This document shows, one piece after another, positions 17,346 to 27,091 of a stretch of DNA of 64,000 nucleotides. The position numbers and the translations under genes are program-made. The DNA lies in the NCBI RefSeq assembly GCF_000186265.1, contig NC_014934.1, forward strand, positions 2,356,001 through 2,420,000. Direction: 5' to 3'. Source of the stretch: Cellulophaga algicola DSM 14237. Lineage in GTDB: Bacteria; Bacteroidota; Bacteroidia; Flavobacteriales; Flavobacteriaceae. The notes beneath the pieces are model-generated. The model was not told the DNA's origin and made no database searches. It saw only the letters and a program-made list of their open reading frames with translations. Every line of letters begins with the position of its first letter. Position 1 is the first letter of the stretch.

Positions 17346-20300
17346 TTGAAAAATAGGGCAAAACCAACTCTTAAATCATATAGATTTAAGCTACTAATCG
17401 TATTCATTATTTTCTTCGGAGTATCACAGCTAACCAATGCGCAAGATACTAACGAACAAGAGGTAGATTCTGTAAAAACAGGATATGCACTTGGGCGTAT
17501 TAAAATGGAGAATCCTAAAAGTATTATCTCCAAATACACATACGATCCAAATTTAGATCGTTATATTTATTCTGAAACTGTAGGGGAGTTTGATATTAGT
17601 TACCCTATCATCCTTACGCCAAAAGAATTTCAAGAACTTGTTAGAAAAGAGACCATGAAATCTTATTTTAAAGATAAGATGGATGCTTACTCAGGTAAAA
17701 AAGAAGGTAGTGAAGAGGCTAGAAAAAACCTCTTACCCAATTTTTATGTAAACAATAGTTTTTTTCAATCTGTTTTTGGAGGAAATACTATTGAAGTAAT
17801 ACCGCAAGGTTCTGTAGCGATGGATTTAGGTGTTATTTGGCAGAAAAATGACAATCCATCTCTTTCACCTAGGAATAGAACAAATTTATCTTTTGATTTT
17901 GACCAACGCATCAGTTTAAGTATGCTAGGTAAAATAGGGGAAAGGTTAACTGTAAATGCAAATTACGATACAGAAGCTACATTTGATTTTCAGAACATTG
18001 TAAAATTAGATTATACGCCAACAGAGGATGATATTATTCAGAAAATAGAAATTGGTAATGTTAGTATGCCACTGAATAGCTCTTTAATACAAGGAGCTCA
18101 AAGTCTATTTGGGGTTAAGACCCAATTACAATTTGGTAAAACTACAGTTACTGCTGTTTTCTCAGATCAACAATCTCAAAACAATACCGTCGTTGCACAA
18201 GGTGGTGGTGCTATTAATGATTTTGCTATAACAGCTTTAGATTATGAAGAAGATAAGCACTTTTTCCTTTCTCAATATTTTAGAGATACCTATGATAGAT
18301 CTTTAGAGAATTATCCTTATAAAAATACATCCGTACAAATTACACGATTAGAAGTTTGGGTTACCAATAGAAGCCAACAAACATTAAATGTTAGAAACGT
18401 AGTTGGTATTCAGGATTTAGGAGAAGCAGAATCTGAAAAAACTAGAATTGGTGGTATGAACGGAGCTCCATCGGGCTTTTTTAATACGTCTAGTGCGGGT
18501 AGTTTGCCAAGAAACGGCGCTAATGATTTTGATCCTGCACTGATAGGTAATGGAGGGGCTTTGACAGCCTCAGTTAGAGATATTGCAACCGTAGAAGCAG
18601 GTTTTAATGTTTCTGGTGGGTATCAAATAAATCAAGGGTTTGATTATGCAATTTTAGAAAATGCTAGAAAATTAACGGAGAGTACGGATTATCAATTTGA
18701 TCAGCAATTAGGGTATATTTCTTTAAATCAGCGTTTGAGTAATGATGAAGTTTTAGCCGTTGCTTTTCAATACACCTATAAAGGGCAAGTATATCAGGTT
18801 GGAGAATTTGCTACGAGTAGTGATGCTACCACGACAACAACTACAGGGGTTACTACAGAAGTGAATAACAATACCTTAGTACTAAAACTTTTAAAGAGTA
18901 ATATCACAACAGTTAGTGATCCTATTTGGGATTTAATGATGAAGAACATCTATGCTACAGGTGCATACAGTTTAAGTCAGGATGATTTTAAAATGAATAT
19001 TCTGTATACGGATCCTACGTCACGTAATTATATTACTAAAGTGAATGATATTGGTTGGCCTGCTAATTTAGAAGGTCGTATTCTGTTAGATGTCTTTAAT
19101 TTTGACCGACTAAACGTATATAACGATGTGCAGTCTGGTGGAGATGGTTTTTTTGATTTTTATGAAGGAATAACTATAAACTCACAAAATGGAAGTATAA
19201 TTTTTACAAAAGTTGAACCTTTTGGGGAGTATATTTTTGAAACCTTAGGGGGTGGTGTTTATGACGTTGCTAATGATCAAGGGTATACTGATAATCAGAA
19301 AAAATATGTATACAGAAATATGTATGCATTAACTAAGGCTGCGGCATTAGAAGATTCAGATAAAAATAAATTCCTATTAAAAGGAGAGTATAAATCTACA
19401 GGTAGTAATGGTATTTCTATTGGTGCATTTAATGTGCCTCAAGGATCTGTTACGGTTACGGCTGGTGGGCGTCAACTGCAAGAAGGAATAGATTATACTG
19501 TAAATTACCAAGCGGGTACAGTTCAAATTATTGATCCGTCATTACAAGCATCTAATACACCTATAAATATTTCTGTGGAAAATACGGCTGTATTTGGTCA
19601 GCAATCAAGAAGGTATACAGGTCTTAATGTAGAGCACCAGGTAAACAAGAATTTTTTAATAGGAGGTACCTTGATAAACCTGAATGAACGTCCGCAAACG
19701 CAGAAAGCAAATTACGGATCAGAATCAGTAAACAATACTATCTTCGGTTTAAATACTAATTTCTCAACAGAAGTTCCTTTCTTAACACGTTTGGTAAATA
19801 AATTGCCTAACATTGATACAGATGTTCCGTCAAATTTATCGGTACGTGCAGAAGTTGCTATGCTTAAGCCTAGTACGCCTAAAAATGATGATTTTGATGG
19901 TGAGTCTACAACATATATTGATGATTTTGAAGGTGCACAATCTTCTATAGATATTAGATCTTCTTTGAGTTGGTCACTAGCGAGCGCTCCTTTGGAGTTT
20001 GCAGATGGTGGTCAATTATCAGGAAGTTCGCCTAATGACCCTTTAAATTTAGAGAATGGTTATGGTAGGGCTAAAGTAGCCTGGTACTCTATTGATCCAA
20101 TTTTTTATACGACTCAAAGACCTGCAGGAGTTTCAGATAGCGATGTGTCTAAAAATTCTACCCGACGTGTTTTTATAGATGAGGTTTTTCCAGAAACAGA
20201 TCAGGCAGTAGGGCAAACTAGAGTACAGACTACTTTAGATTTGGCGTATTATCCAAATGCAAAAGGACCTTATAATAACAATTCTAATTTTACAACAGAT

Positions 20301-23300
20301 CAGCCTACAGAAAAGTGGGGTGGTATTATGCGAGCTTTGAGTAGTACTAACTTTGAGCAAGCAAATGTAGAATATGTACAGTTTTGGGTGTTAGATCCTT
20401 ATGTAGATGGCGATGCTACTACCTCGGGTGAATTGGTGTTTAATTTGGGTAATATTTCAGAAGATATACTTAAAGATGGTAGAAAACAGTATGAAAATGG
20501 TTTGCCAGGAGTAGGTAGTAATGATTTAGTTGCAGAAACGTCTTGGGGGCAAGTTCCTTCAACACAGTCTCTAGTATATGCTTTTGATGTAAGTGAGGTC
20601 AATAGAGGTTTACAAGATGTTGGTTTTGATGGTTTGTCGGATACCGAAGAGGCGTCAGTTTTTACTAATAATACAGGAAATGATCCTGCTTTAGATAATT
20701 ATCAATATTATTTAAATAGAGATGGTAATGTGTTAGAGCGTTATTTGGATTACAACAATCCAGAAGGAAACTCACCAGTTCAAGTTACAGATACAAATCG
20801 TGGTTCTACCACCTTACCAGATGTGGAAGATATAGATCGTGATTTAACAATGAATACGATTAATAGTTACTATGAATATCGTATTCAGATAAAACCAAAC
20901 ACAACAGTTAATGATAAGTATGTAACGGATATTCGTGTTAACGAACTTTCGGGAACTGAAATTCCTGATGGTACTACCGTGAATAGCCGTTGGATTCAGT
21001 ATAAAATTCCTTTGGCAGATTTTACCGGAGCTGTTGGTGGAATATCAGATTTCAGATCAATCAGTTTCATGAGAATGTATTTAACAGGATTCTCTAGTGA
21101 TGTGTCTTTACGTTTTGCAACCTTAGATTTGGTACGCGGTGATTGGCGTTCGTATTCAAAATCGTTACAACCAGATGTAGATGATGATCCTACAGATGAT
21201 AATACAATTGTAGATGTAAATACGGTAAACATACAAGAAAACGAAAATAGAGCTCCTATTCCTTATGTATTGCCACCGGGTGTAATTCGTGAACAATTAA
21301 ATAATAACAATACGATTATAAATCAGAATGAGCAATCGCTTTCTTTTTATGTCGAAAATTTAGAAGCTGAAGATGCTAGAGGGGTTTATAAAAATATTAA
21401 TATAGATATCCGTCAGTACGAGCAATTAAAAATGTTCATGCATGCTGAAGAAATATTTGATGCAGATTATTTAGATGGAGAAACTCCATTAGTAGGTTTC
21501 TTGAGGTTTGGAACAGATTTTACACAGAATTTTTATCAGATAGAAATTCCATTAGAATTTACGCCACATAATGCTACTTCTGCAGATGAAATTTGGCCAG
21601 AAAATAATGAACTAAGTATCGCCTTAAGTGATTTAGGGAAAGTAAAATCATTTGGAATAGCGAATCAGAGTTTAGCAGATGTAAATTATTATGAGGTTGT
21701 TAATGGTACTGTTTTTCGAGTAGAAGAATTTGCTGCAAGAACACCAGGAGTAACACGTATTGGTATTAAAGGTAATCCGTCTTTAGGAAGTCTTCGTAGT
21801 ATGATGGTTGGGGTAAAAAACCAAGATAATCAACCTGCGAGAGGTGAAGTTTGGTTTAATGAATTACGCTTAGCGGGTATAAATAGTGAAGGTGGATGGG
21901 CAGCTGTAGGTGCTGTAGATTTAAATATGGCAGATTTTGCTAATGTTTCTGCAACAGGAAGTAAAAGTACTACTGGTTTTGGATCTGTTGATCAAACCAC
22001 TATAGAAAGATCTTTAGAAGATATAGTTTCTTATGATGTTGTTACTAATGTTAATTTAGGGCAATTGCTTCCAAATAAATGGGGAGTACAATTACCTTTT
22101 AATTATGGTATTTCTGAAGAAATAGTTACTCCAGAATATGATCCTGTTTATGACGATTTAAAATTAGATGATCGTATTGATGCGGCAACTACTGCAGAAG
22201 AGAAAGATGGTATTCTAGCGCAAGCTGAAGAATATACAAAAAGAACGAGCATTAATTTTATTGGTGTTCGTAAGAATAGAAGTGATGAGGCAGCAGAAAA
22301 TTTTTATGATATTGAAAATTTCACCTTTAATTATTCTTATAATGAAACAGATCATAGAGATTTTGAAGTTGCAAGTTTAAGAGAGCAAACGGTAAACACT
22401 GGTTTTGTATATAATCATAATTTTAAGCCTTTAACGGTTGCGCCTCTTGCGAACAAGGATTCAATTTTTACGGGTGCTTATTGGAAATGGTTAAAAGAAT
22501 TAAATCTAAATTTATTGCCTACGTCTGTTTCTATAAATTCTAATATTAATAGAGCCTTTAATCAACAACGTTTTAGAGATGTATTAGAGCCTGGAGTAGA
22601 TGCTTTAGAGTTGCCATTATTGCAACAACGTAATTATTTATTTAACTGGCAATATGCTTTAAATTATACATTAACTAAATCGTTGAGAGTAAATTTACAA
22701 GCATCAAATAATAATATTGTTCGTAATTACTTTAATCAGGACGAAAATTCTGCATCGCAAATAAATCAAGATTTAGAATTGTGGGATGGTTTCTGGGACA
22801 TTGGTGAGCCAAATAGGCATGCGCAGCAAATGACCTTAAATTATGAATTGCCATTCAAGCTAATTCCTGCGTTAGATTTTATTTCTTCTCAATATACGTA
22901 CACTAGTAATTTTGATTGGCAACGAGGCGGAGATGCGCTTAATGAAGTGGCTGGCGAAAATATTAATACGGTACAGAACTCAGGAACACATTCATTATCT
23001 GCAAATATGAACATGCAGAAGCTTTATGATGTAATAGGACTTAAAAAAGTTATCGGTAGTGCAAGAGCAAAAGCTGCTAGCAGTAGAAATGTAAAAACAG
23101 GTAAGGAAGAAGATTCGAATAAAACGAGTCCATTATTTAATACGTTTGTAGATGTAGTAACTATGGTAAAACGTTTGAATATTAACTATAGTCAGAACAG
23201 TGGTACTTCTCTTCCAGGGTATACCCAATCTATTGGTTTTATTGGTACTACTAGACCATCTCTAGGGTATGTATTTGGTAGCCAACAATCAGATATTCGT

Positions 23301-24503
23301 TACGAAGCAGCTAGAAATGGTTGGTTAACAACATTCGATGAGTTTAATGATCAATTTGTTCAGAATGTCAATAAGAGATTAAATATTACAGCTACCGCTC
23401 AGCCTATAAAAGATTTGACGATTGATCTTTCTGCAGATAGACAATATCAGAATAGATATGAAGAAAATTTTACGGTAAGTAATCTCGGAGATGACCAATA
23501 TGAATATCAAAATTTATTGGGTAATGATTATGGTAACTTCAGTGTTTCTACAGTAATGATTGGGACTATTTTTGGTAAAACGGATGAATTTACATCAGAA
23601 GCATTTGAAACCTTTAAGCTCAATAGAATTACTATTGCCAACAGACTTATTGAAGATAGAGGGCAGACGCCTGGGCCTTTAGATGAAGATGGTTTCCCTG
23701 AGCAATATGGAAAATCTAACCAAGAAGTGTTGCTTCCTGCGTTCTTTGCTGCCTATACGGGTCAAGGAGTAGATAGAGTAAATTTAGATGCCTTCAGGGA
23801 TATTCCAATTCCAAATTGGAACTTAAAATATACTGGGTTAATGAACAGTAAGTGGTTTAAGAAGAAGTTTAAGCGTTTTTCTGTGAGCCATGGGTATAGA
23901 GCTTCCTATAGTATCAACTCTTTTCAGACGAATTTGGAGAAGGTACAATTGCAAAATGAAGGCTTACCGGCAGTTAATGCAGAGACGTTAGATATCTTGC
24001 CAGACAATATTATTAGTAATGTGGTACTAACTGATGAATTTAATCCTTTAGTTAAGGTAGATTTTGAAATGAGAAATTCTATGAGCGTACTTGCAGAAAT
24101 TAGAACAAGTCGGGTGTTGTCCTTGAGTTTTGATAATAGCTTGCTTACAGAAATTAATGGAAAAGATTATACCGTAGGTTTGGGGTATCGTTTTAAAGAT
24201 GTGCAAATGGTTACGAATATAGGTGGTCAGAAAACAAGATTAAAAGGCGATTTAAATATTAAGCTTGATGCTACCATGCGTGATAACATTACTTATATAC
24301 GGAATTTAGATTTAGATAATAACCAGATCACATCAGGTCAAAACTTATTTTCAATCAAGTTGGGTATCGATTATGCGTTAAGTAAAAATTTGAATGCTTT
24401 ATTTTTCTACGATCATTCTTTTACAAAATTTGCCGTGTCTACTGCTTTCCCGCAAACAACAATTAATACTGGGTTTACCATTCGTTATAATTTTGGAAAT
24501 TAA
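17346..24503 (+). CDS. sprA: Gliding motility / type IX secretion translocon protein SprA
   Basis: SprA (Sov in Porphyromonas) is the very large outer-membrane beta-barrel that forms the protein-conducting channel of the type IX secretion system. This copy is 2385 residues, close to the roughly 2400 of Flavobacterium SprA. A signal peptide (KLLIVFIIFFGVSQLTNAQ) is followed by the SprA N-terminal motifs, long alternating strand sequence with PSNLSVRAEVAMLKPSTPKN and DDFDGESTTYIDDFEG, and a final aromatic strand ending in Asn (TINTGFTIRYNFGN). The start is TTG at 17346; there is no ATG upstream in frame, and starting at a later ATG would remove the signal peptide. Substrates in this window include the protein at 53259. 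Confidence 0.95.
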   Translation: MKNRAKPTLKSYRFKLLIVFIIFFGVSQLTNAQDTNEQEVDSVKTGYALGRIKMENPKSIISKYTYDPNLDRYIYSETVGEFDISYPIILTPKEFQELVRKETMKSYFKDKMDAYSGKKEGSEEARKNLLPNFYVNNSFFQSVFGGNTIEVIPQGSVAMDLGVIWQKNDNPSLSPRNRTNLSFDFDQRISLSMLGKIGERLTVNANYDTEATFDFQNIVKLDYTPTEDDIIQKIEIGNVSMPLNSSLIQGAQSLFGVKTQLQFGKTTVTAVFSDQQSQNNTVVAQGGGAINDFAITALDYEEDKHFFLSQYFRDTYDRSLENYPYKNTSVQITRLEVWVTNRSQQTLNVRNVVGIQDLGEAESEKTRIGGMNGAPSGFFNTSSAGSLPRNGANDFDPALIGNGGALTASVRDIATVEAGFNVSGGYQINQGFDYAILENARKLTESTDYQFDQQLGYISLNQRLSNDEVLAVAFQYTYKGQVYQVGEFATSSDATTTTTTGVTTEVNNNTLVLKLLKSNITTVSDPIWDLMMKNIYATGAYSLSQDDFKMNILYTDPTSRNYITKVNDIGWPANLEGRILLDVFNFDRLNVYNDVQSGGDGFFDFYEGITINSQNGSIIFTKVEPFGEYIFETLGGGVYDVANDQGYTDNQKKYVYRNMYALTKAAALEDSDKNKFLLKGEYKSTGSNGISIGAFNVPQGSVTVTAGGRQLQEGIDYTVNYQAGTVQIIDPSLQASNTPINISVENTAVFGQQSRRYTGLNVEHQVNKNFLIGGTLINLNERPQTQKANYGSESVNNTIFGLNTNFSTEVPFLTRLVNKLPNIDTDVPSNLSVRAEVAMLKPSTPKNDDFDGESTTYIDDFEGAQSSIDIRSSLSWSLASAPLEFADGGQLSGSSPNDPLNLENGYGRAKVAWYSIDPIFYTTQRPAGVSDSDVSKNSTRRVFIDEVFPETDQAVGQTRVQTTLDLAYYPNAKGPYNNNSNFTTDQPTEKWGGIMRALSSTNFEQANVEYVQFWVLDPYVDGDATTSGELVFNLGNISEDILKDGRKQYENGLPGVGSNDLVAETSWGQVPSTQSLVYAFDVSEVNRGLQDVGFDGLSDTEEASVFTNNTGNDPALDNYQYYLNRDGNVLERYLDYNNPEGNSPVQVTDTNRGSTTLPDVEDIDRDLTMNTINSYYEYRIQIKPNTTVNDKYVTDIRVNELSGTEIPDGTTVNSRWIQYKIPLADFTGAVGGISDFRSISFMRMYLTGFSSDVSLRFATLDLVRGDWRSYSKSLQPDVDDDPTDDNTIVDVNTVNIQENENRAPIPYVLPPGVIREQLNNNNTIINQNEQSLSFYVENLEAEDARGVYKNINIDIRQYEQLKMFMHAEEIFDADYLDGETPLVGFLRFGTDFTQNFYQIEIPLEFTPHNATSADEIWPENNELSIALSDLGKVKSFGIANQSLADVNYYEVVNGTVFRVEEFAARTPGVTRIGIKGNPSLGSLRSMMVGVKNQDNQPARGEVWFNELRLAGINSEGGWAAVGAVDLNMADFANVSATGSKSTTGFGSVDQTTIERSLEDIVSYDVVTNVNLGQLLPNKWGVQLPFNYGISEEIVTPEYDPVYDDLKLDDRIDAATTAEEKDGILAQAEEYTKRTSINFIGVRKNRSDEAAENFYDIENFTFNYSYNETDHRDFEVASLREQTVNTGFVYNHNFKPLTVAPLANKDSIFTGAYWKWLKELNLNLLPTSVSINSNINRAFNQQRFRDVLEPGVDALELPLLQQRNYLFNWQYALNYTLTKSLRVNLQASNNNIVRNYFNQDENSASQINQDLELWDGFWDIGEPNRHAQQMTLNYELPFKLIPALDFISSQYTYTSNFDWQRGGDALNEVAGENINTVQNSGTHSLSANMNMQKLYDVIGLKKVIGSARAKAASSRNVKTGKEEDSNKTSPLFNTFVDVVTMVKRLNINYSQNSGTSLPGYTQSIGFIGTTRPSLGYVFGSQQSDIRYEAARNGWLTTFDEFNDQFVQNVNKRLNITATAQPIKDLTIDLSADRQYQNRYEENFTVSNLGDDQYEYQNLLGNDYGNFSVSTVMIGTIFGKTDEFTSEAFETFKLNRITIANRLIEDRGQTPGPLDEDGFPEQYGKSNQEVLLPAFFAAYTGQGVDRVNLDAFRDIPIPNWNLKYTGLMNSKWFKKKFKRFSVSHGYRASYSINSFQTNLEKVQLQNEGLPAVNAETLDILPDNIISNVVLTDEFNPLVKVDFEMRNSMSVLAEIRTSRVLSLSFDNSLLTEINGKDYTVGLGYRFKDVQMVTNIGGQKTRLKGDLNIKLDATMRDNITYIRNLDLDNNQITSGQNLFSIKLGIDYALSKNLNALFFYDHSFTKFAVSTAFPQTTINTGFTIRYNFGN

Positions 24504-24520
24504 ACGTAGTCATCTTTTTC

Positions 24521-24551
24521 TTGAATACCTTATATTAATATTTTACATTTG
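24521..24551 (+). promoter_or_regulatory. Bacteroidota housekeeping promoter of gcvH
   Basis: TTG at 24521-24523, a 20-base spacer, and TACATTTG at 24544-24551. Both elements and the spacing fit the Bacteroidota sigma consensus. It ends 27 bases before the gcvH ATG. Confidence 0.72.
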
Positions 24552-24578
24552 TTTTATAGAATTTTATAAATAAATGTT

Positions 24579-24959
24579 ATGAATATACCGTCAGAATTAA
24601 AATATACCAAAGATCACGAGTGGATTAAGATCGAAGGTGATGTTGCAACAGTGGGTATTACCGATTTTGCACAAGGAGAATTAGGTGATATTGTTTATGT
24701 TGAGGTAGAGACGCTAGATGAAACACTTGATAAAGATGAAATTTTTGGAACAGTAGAAGCTGTGAAAACGGTTTCAGATTTGTTTTTACCTTTAACGGGG
24801 GAGATAATTGAGTTTAATGAGGCATTAGAGGATGCGCCAGAGAACGTAAATAGCGATCCTTATGGAAAAGGTTGGATGATTAAAATTAAAATAAGTGACG
24901 CCTCTGAGGTAGCATCATTATTAAGTGATGCAGACTATAAGGAGTTGATTGGTGCTTAA
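24579..24959 (+). CDS. gcvH: Glycine cleavage system H protein
   Basis: The lipoyl carrier of the glycine cleavage complex (126 residues), which shuttles the aminomethyl group between the P, T and L proteins. The lipoylated residue is Lys63 in [11 protein letters not shown]; the opening KYTKDHEW and the closing [11 protein letters not shown] are standard. The P, T and L genes are not in the window. It has its own good promoter, and its 3' end overlaps the start of the VanZ-like gene, so the two are co-expressed. Confidence 0.97.
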   Translation: MNIPSELKYTKDHEWIKIEGDVATVGITDFAQGELGDIVYVEVETLDETLDKDEIFGTVEAVKTVSDLFLPLTGEIIEFNEALEDAPENVNSDPYGKGWMIKIKISDASEVASLLSDADYKELIGA

Positions 24960-25344
24960 AAAGTATAAATTTACAATAGCTTTCGTAGGCTGGGTGATGT
25001 GTGTTACATTTCTCAGCTTATTTTCTTTTAAAGAGGTATCAACAGAAGGTCTTAATATTCCACACCTAGATAAAGTAGTACATTTTACATTTTATTTTAT
25101 GTTCACGGTTTTAGGGAGTTTATCTTATCTAGAGCATAAGGCCATAACTGAAAGTTTTAAAAAAGTTGCTTTGCTTTTTTTTCTTCTAGCAATTGGGTAT
25201 GGTACAGTTATTGAGGTATTACAATATGTTGCAACAACAACACGGAATGGAGATTTTTTAGACTTTTTAGCGAATTCTTTTGGTGCTTTTTGTGGCTTTA
25301 TAGCTGTTAAAGCCTACTTTTTTAAAAGAGTTGTTCAAAAATAG
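24952..25344 (+). CDS. VanZ-like small membrane protein
   Basis: A protein of about 130 residues with four hydrophobic helices and the VanZ-family features [15 protein letters not shown] and the later [10 protein letters not shown] and [16 protein letters not shown] segments. VanZ relatives are inner-membrane proteins; the founder gives teicoplanin resistance but the chromosomal forms have no settled role. There is no ATG near the expected N-terminus. GTG at 24952 (then LKKYKFT) is preferred; TTG at 24949 is also possible. Either start lies inside the last codons of gcvH, so translation is probably coupled to it. Confidence 0.8.
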   Translation: MLKKYKFTIAFVGWVMCVTFLSLFSFKEVSTEGLNIPHLDKVVHFTFYFMFTVLGSLSYLEHKAITESFKKVALLFFLLAIGYGTVIEVLQYVATTTRNGDFLDFLANSFGAFCGFIAVKAYFFKRVVQK

Positions 25345-25405
25345 AAGAAATATTACCATTTTTATAAATAAATAATTAAATTAGCTCACGATAAATTTTT
25401 GAATT

Positions 25406-26125
25406 ATGGAATTAAAGAAGAATCCAAAGGCGGATATTGGTAGAAATAGTGGTCTTTTTTTCGTAGCAGGACTTGCGCTAGTGATGCTTATCACTTGGCA
25501 GGCCTTGGAGTACAAAAAATACGATGACGTTACAAATTATGACCTTTCTCAGAATATAGATGATATGTTAGATGAGGAAGTTCCAATGACAGAACAAATT
25601 AAAACACCACCACCTCCACCACCACCAGCTGCACCAGAAATTATTCAAGTTGTAGAAGATGAAGCTGATGTTCCAGAAACAGTTATGAAAGATACAGAAG
25701 CAAACGAAGAAACTGAAGTTGCTGAAGTTGCTGAAATTGAAGTTGCTGAAGTTGAAGAAGATTTAGATATACCTTTCTCTGTTATTGAAGATGTTCCAAT
25801 TTTTCCAGGATGTGAAAGTGAAAAAAGTAAAGGAGCAAATGCTTTAAGAGATTGTTTCCAAAAGATGATGTTTAAGCATATCAATAAAAACTTTAGATAC
25901 CCTGAAATTTCTCAAGAAATGGGTGTTCAAGGAAAAGTGAACGTTATGTTCGTGATTCAAAAAGATGGTAGTATTGGTAGTGTTAGAATGCGTGGTCCAG
26001 ATAAAAATTTAGAAGCAGAAGCTGCAAGAATTATCGCAAAATTACCAAAAATGACTCCTGGTAAGCAAAGGGGTAGAGCTGTGAGAGTACCTTTTAGTAT
26101 TCCAATTACATTTAAATTACAGTAA
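25406..26125 (+). CDS. Energy transducer TonB (first of two paralogues)
   Basis: A TonB-family protein of 239 residues that carries proton-motive energy from ExbB/ExbD to outer-membrane receptors. It has a short cytoplasmic start, one helix (LFFVAGLALVMLITW, about 17-33), a proline run (TPPPPPPPAAPE) and an acidic Val/Glu/Ala-rich linker, then the TonB C-terminal domain with NFRYPEISQEMGVQGKVNV, where the YP and VQGKV box is diagnostic. Before this domain comes DVPIFPGCE, with a second cysteine in LRDCF, a pair also found in the next paralogue. ExbB/D are not in the window. A strong hairpin separates it from the next gene, so the two are transcribed separately. Confidence 0.92.
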   Translation: MELKKNPKADIGRNSGLFFVAGLALVMLITWQALEYKKYDDVTNYDLSQNIDDMLDEEVPMTEQIKTPPPPPPPAAPEIIQVVEDEADVPETVMKDTEANEETEVAEVAEIEVAEVEEDLDIPFSVIEDVPIFPGCESEKSKGANALRDCFQKMMFKHINKNFRYPEISQEMGVQGKVNVMFVIQKDGSIGSVRMRGPDKNLEAEAARIIAKLPKMTPGKQRGRAVRVPFSIPITFKLQ

Positions 26126-26145
26126 AAAAAATATTTTTTATAAGT

Positions 26146-26179
26146 AAAAATCCAGAACCTAGGTTCTGGATTTTTTTTT
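26146..26179 (+). terminator. Terminator after the first TonB gene
   Basis: AAAAATCCAGAACC and GGTTCTGGATTTTT form a long stem around a very small central TA, followed by T residues. The innermost pairs probably open to give a workable loop. Confidence 0.9.
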
Positions 26180-26198
26180 GGTACGTTTCTTGTTTTAA

Positions 26199-26232
26199 CA
26201 TAATAGTAACAACATAAATATGTACTATTATG
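26199..26232 (+). repeat. Inverted repeat covering the start codon of the second TonB gene
   Basis: CATAATAGTA at 26199-26208 and TACTATTATG at 26223-26232 are exact reverse complements separated by 14 bases. The ATG of the downstream gene (26230-26232) is the end of the right arm. It could be an operator for a dimeric repressor or an RNA hairpin that hides the start. Function is inferred from position only. Confidence 0.6.
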
Positions 26233-27027
26233 AAAAAAAGTAACACAAGTGCTGCAGGTTCTCACGCCAATGAGAATAGCAGTGAAACGTACAAGTCTGC
26301 AAACTCCAAAGGCAGTAAGCAAGAAGCAAATCTACGCAAAAACAGTTTTATCTATTTCCAAATTGGATTAATAGGGGCGATGTTTCTCGTTTATTTTGGG
26401 TTAGAAACTGCTTTTGATAAGTTTCAGCCGCAAGAAGTGGTACAAGCAGGAGAGATTGTAGAAACCATTGAAATGTATCCAGAATTGAAAGATTTTGAGG
26501 TAGAGAAAACAGAAGCAAAGCCAGAATTGGTACACAAGGTAGTAGCACCTCAAACCCTTCAAGTAGTTCCTGACGAATTTAAAGTTCCAGATAGTAAGGA
26601 GTTTAAAAGTGAGCCTGTAGCGCAACCTAATCTTAAGCCGAGTGATATTATTGTAGTAAAGCCTATTGTAGAGGAGGTTTTTACATTTGTAACTCTAGAG
26701 GATGTTCCGGTGTTTCCTGGGTGTGAGTCGGTTGCTAAATCAGAAAGAAAAACGTGTTTTGAAGAAAGTATGCAAAAGCACATCTTAAAGAATTTTAGAT
26801 ACCCAGAAGTTGCTGTAGAGACGCATACCCAGGGTAAGGTGTATGTAATGTTCACTATTGGTAAAGATGGCAACATAGAAGATGTAAGGTTAAAAGGGCC
26901 AGCTAAGATTCTAGAAAAAGAAGCAGCTCGGATTATAGATAAGCTACCGCAAATGAAGCCTGGAATGCAGCGTTTACAACCTGTAAAGGTTTCTTTTAGT
27001 ATTCCTATTAACTTTCAGCTACAATAA
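26230..27027 (+). CDS. Energy transducer TonB (second paralogue)
   Basis: A 265-residue TonB-family protein. Its cytoplasmic N-terminus is long (about 40 residues) and rich in Ser, Asn and Lys, unlike the first paralogue; the helix IYFQIGLIGAMFLVYFGL follows. The linker has charged Pro/Glu/Lys sequence without a polyproline run. The C-terminal domain closely matches that of the upstream gene: DVPVFPGCES, a second Cys in KTCFEES, then NFRYPEVAVETHTQGKVYV and KLPQMKPGMQ. Adjacent position and like domains point to a tandem duplication followed by divergence of the N-terminal half. It is flanked by terminators on both sides, so it is expressed alone. Confidence 0.9.
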   Translation: MKKSNTSAAGSHANENSSETYKSANSKGSKQEANLRKNSFIYFQIGLIGAMFLVYFGLETAFDKFQPQEVVQAGEIVETIEMYPELKDFEVEKTEAKPELVHKVVAPQTLQVVPDEFKVPDSKEFKSEPVAQPNLKPSDIIVVKPIVEEVFTFVTLEDVPVFPGCESVAKSERKTCFEESMQKHILKNFRYPEVAVETHTQGKVYVMFTIGKDGNIEDVRLKGPAKILEKEAARIIDKLPQMKPGMQRLQPVKVSFSIPINFQLQ

Positions 27028-27044
27028 TTTAGTTTTGAAACGAA

Positions 27045-27088
27045 AAAAAAGTGCTTGTGGTGTGTGTAAACACCACAAGCACTTTTTT
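27045..27088 (+). terminator. Terminator after the second TonB gene
   Basis: A 13-bp GC-containing stem, GTGCTTGTGGTGT at 27051-27063 with ACACCACAAGCAC at 27070-27082, loop of 6, flanked by A and T runs that extend the stem. It could act in both directions and so also end the minus-strand pseudogene. Confidence 0.93.
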
Positions 27089-27091
27089 AAT

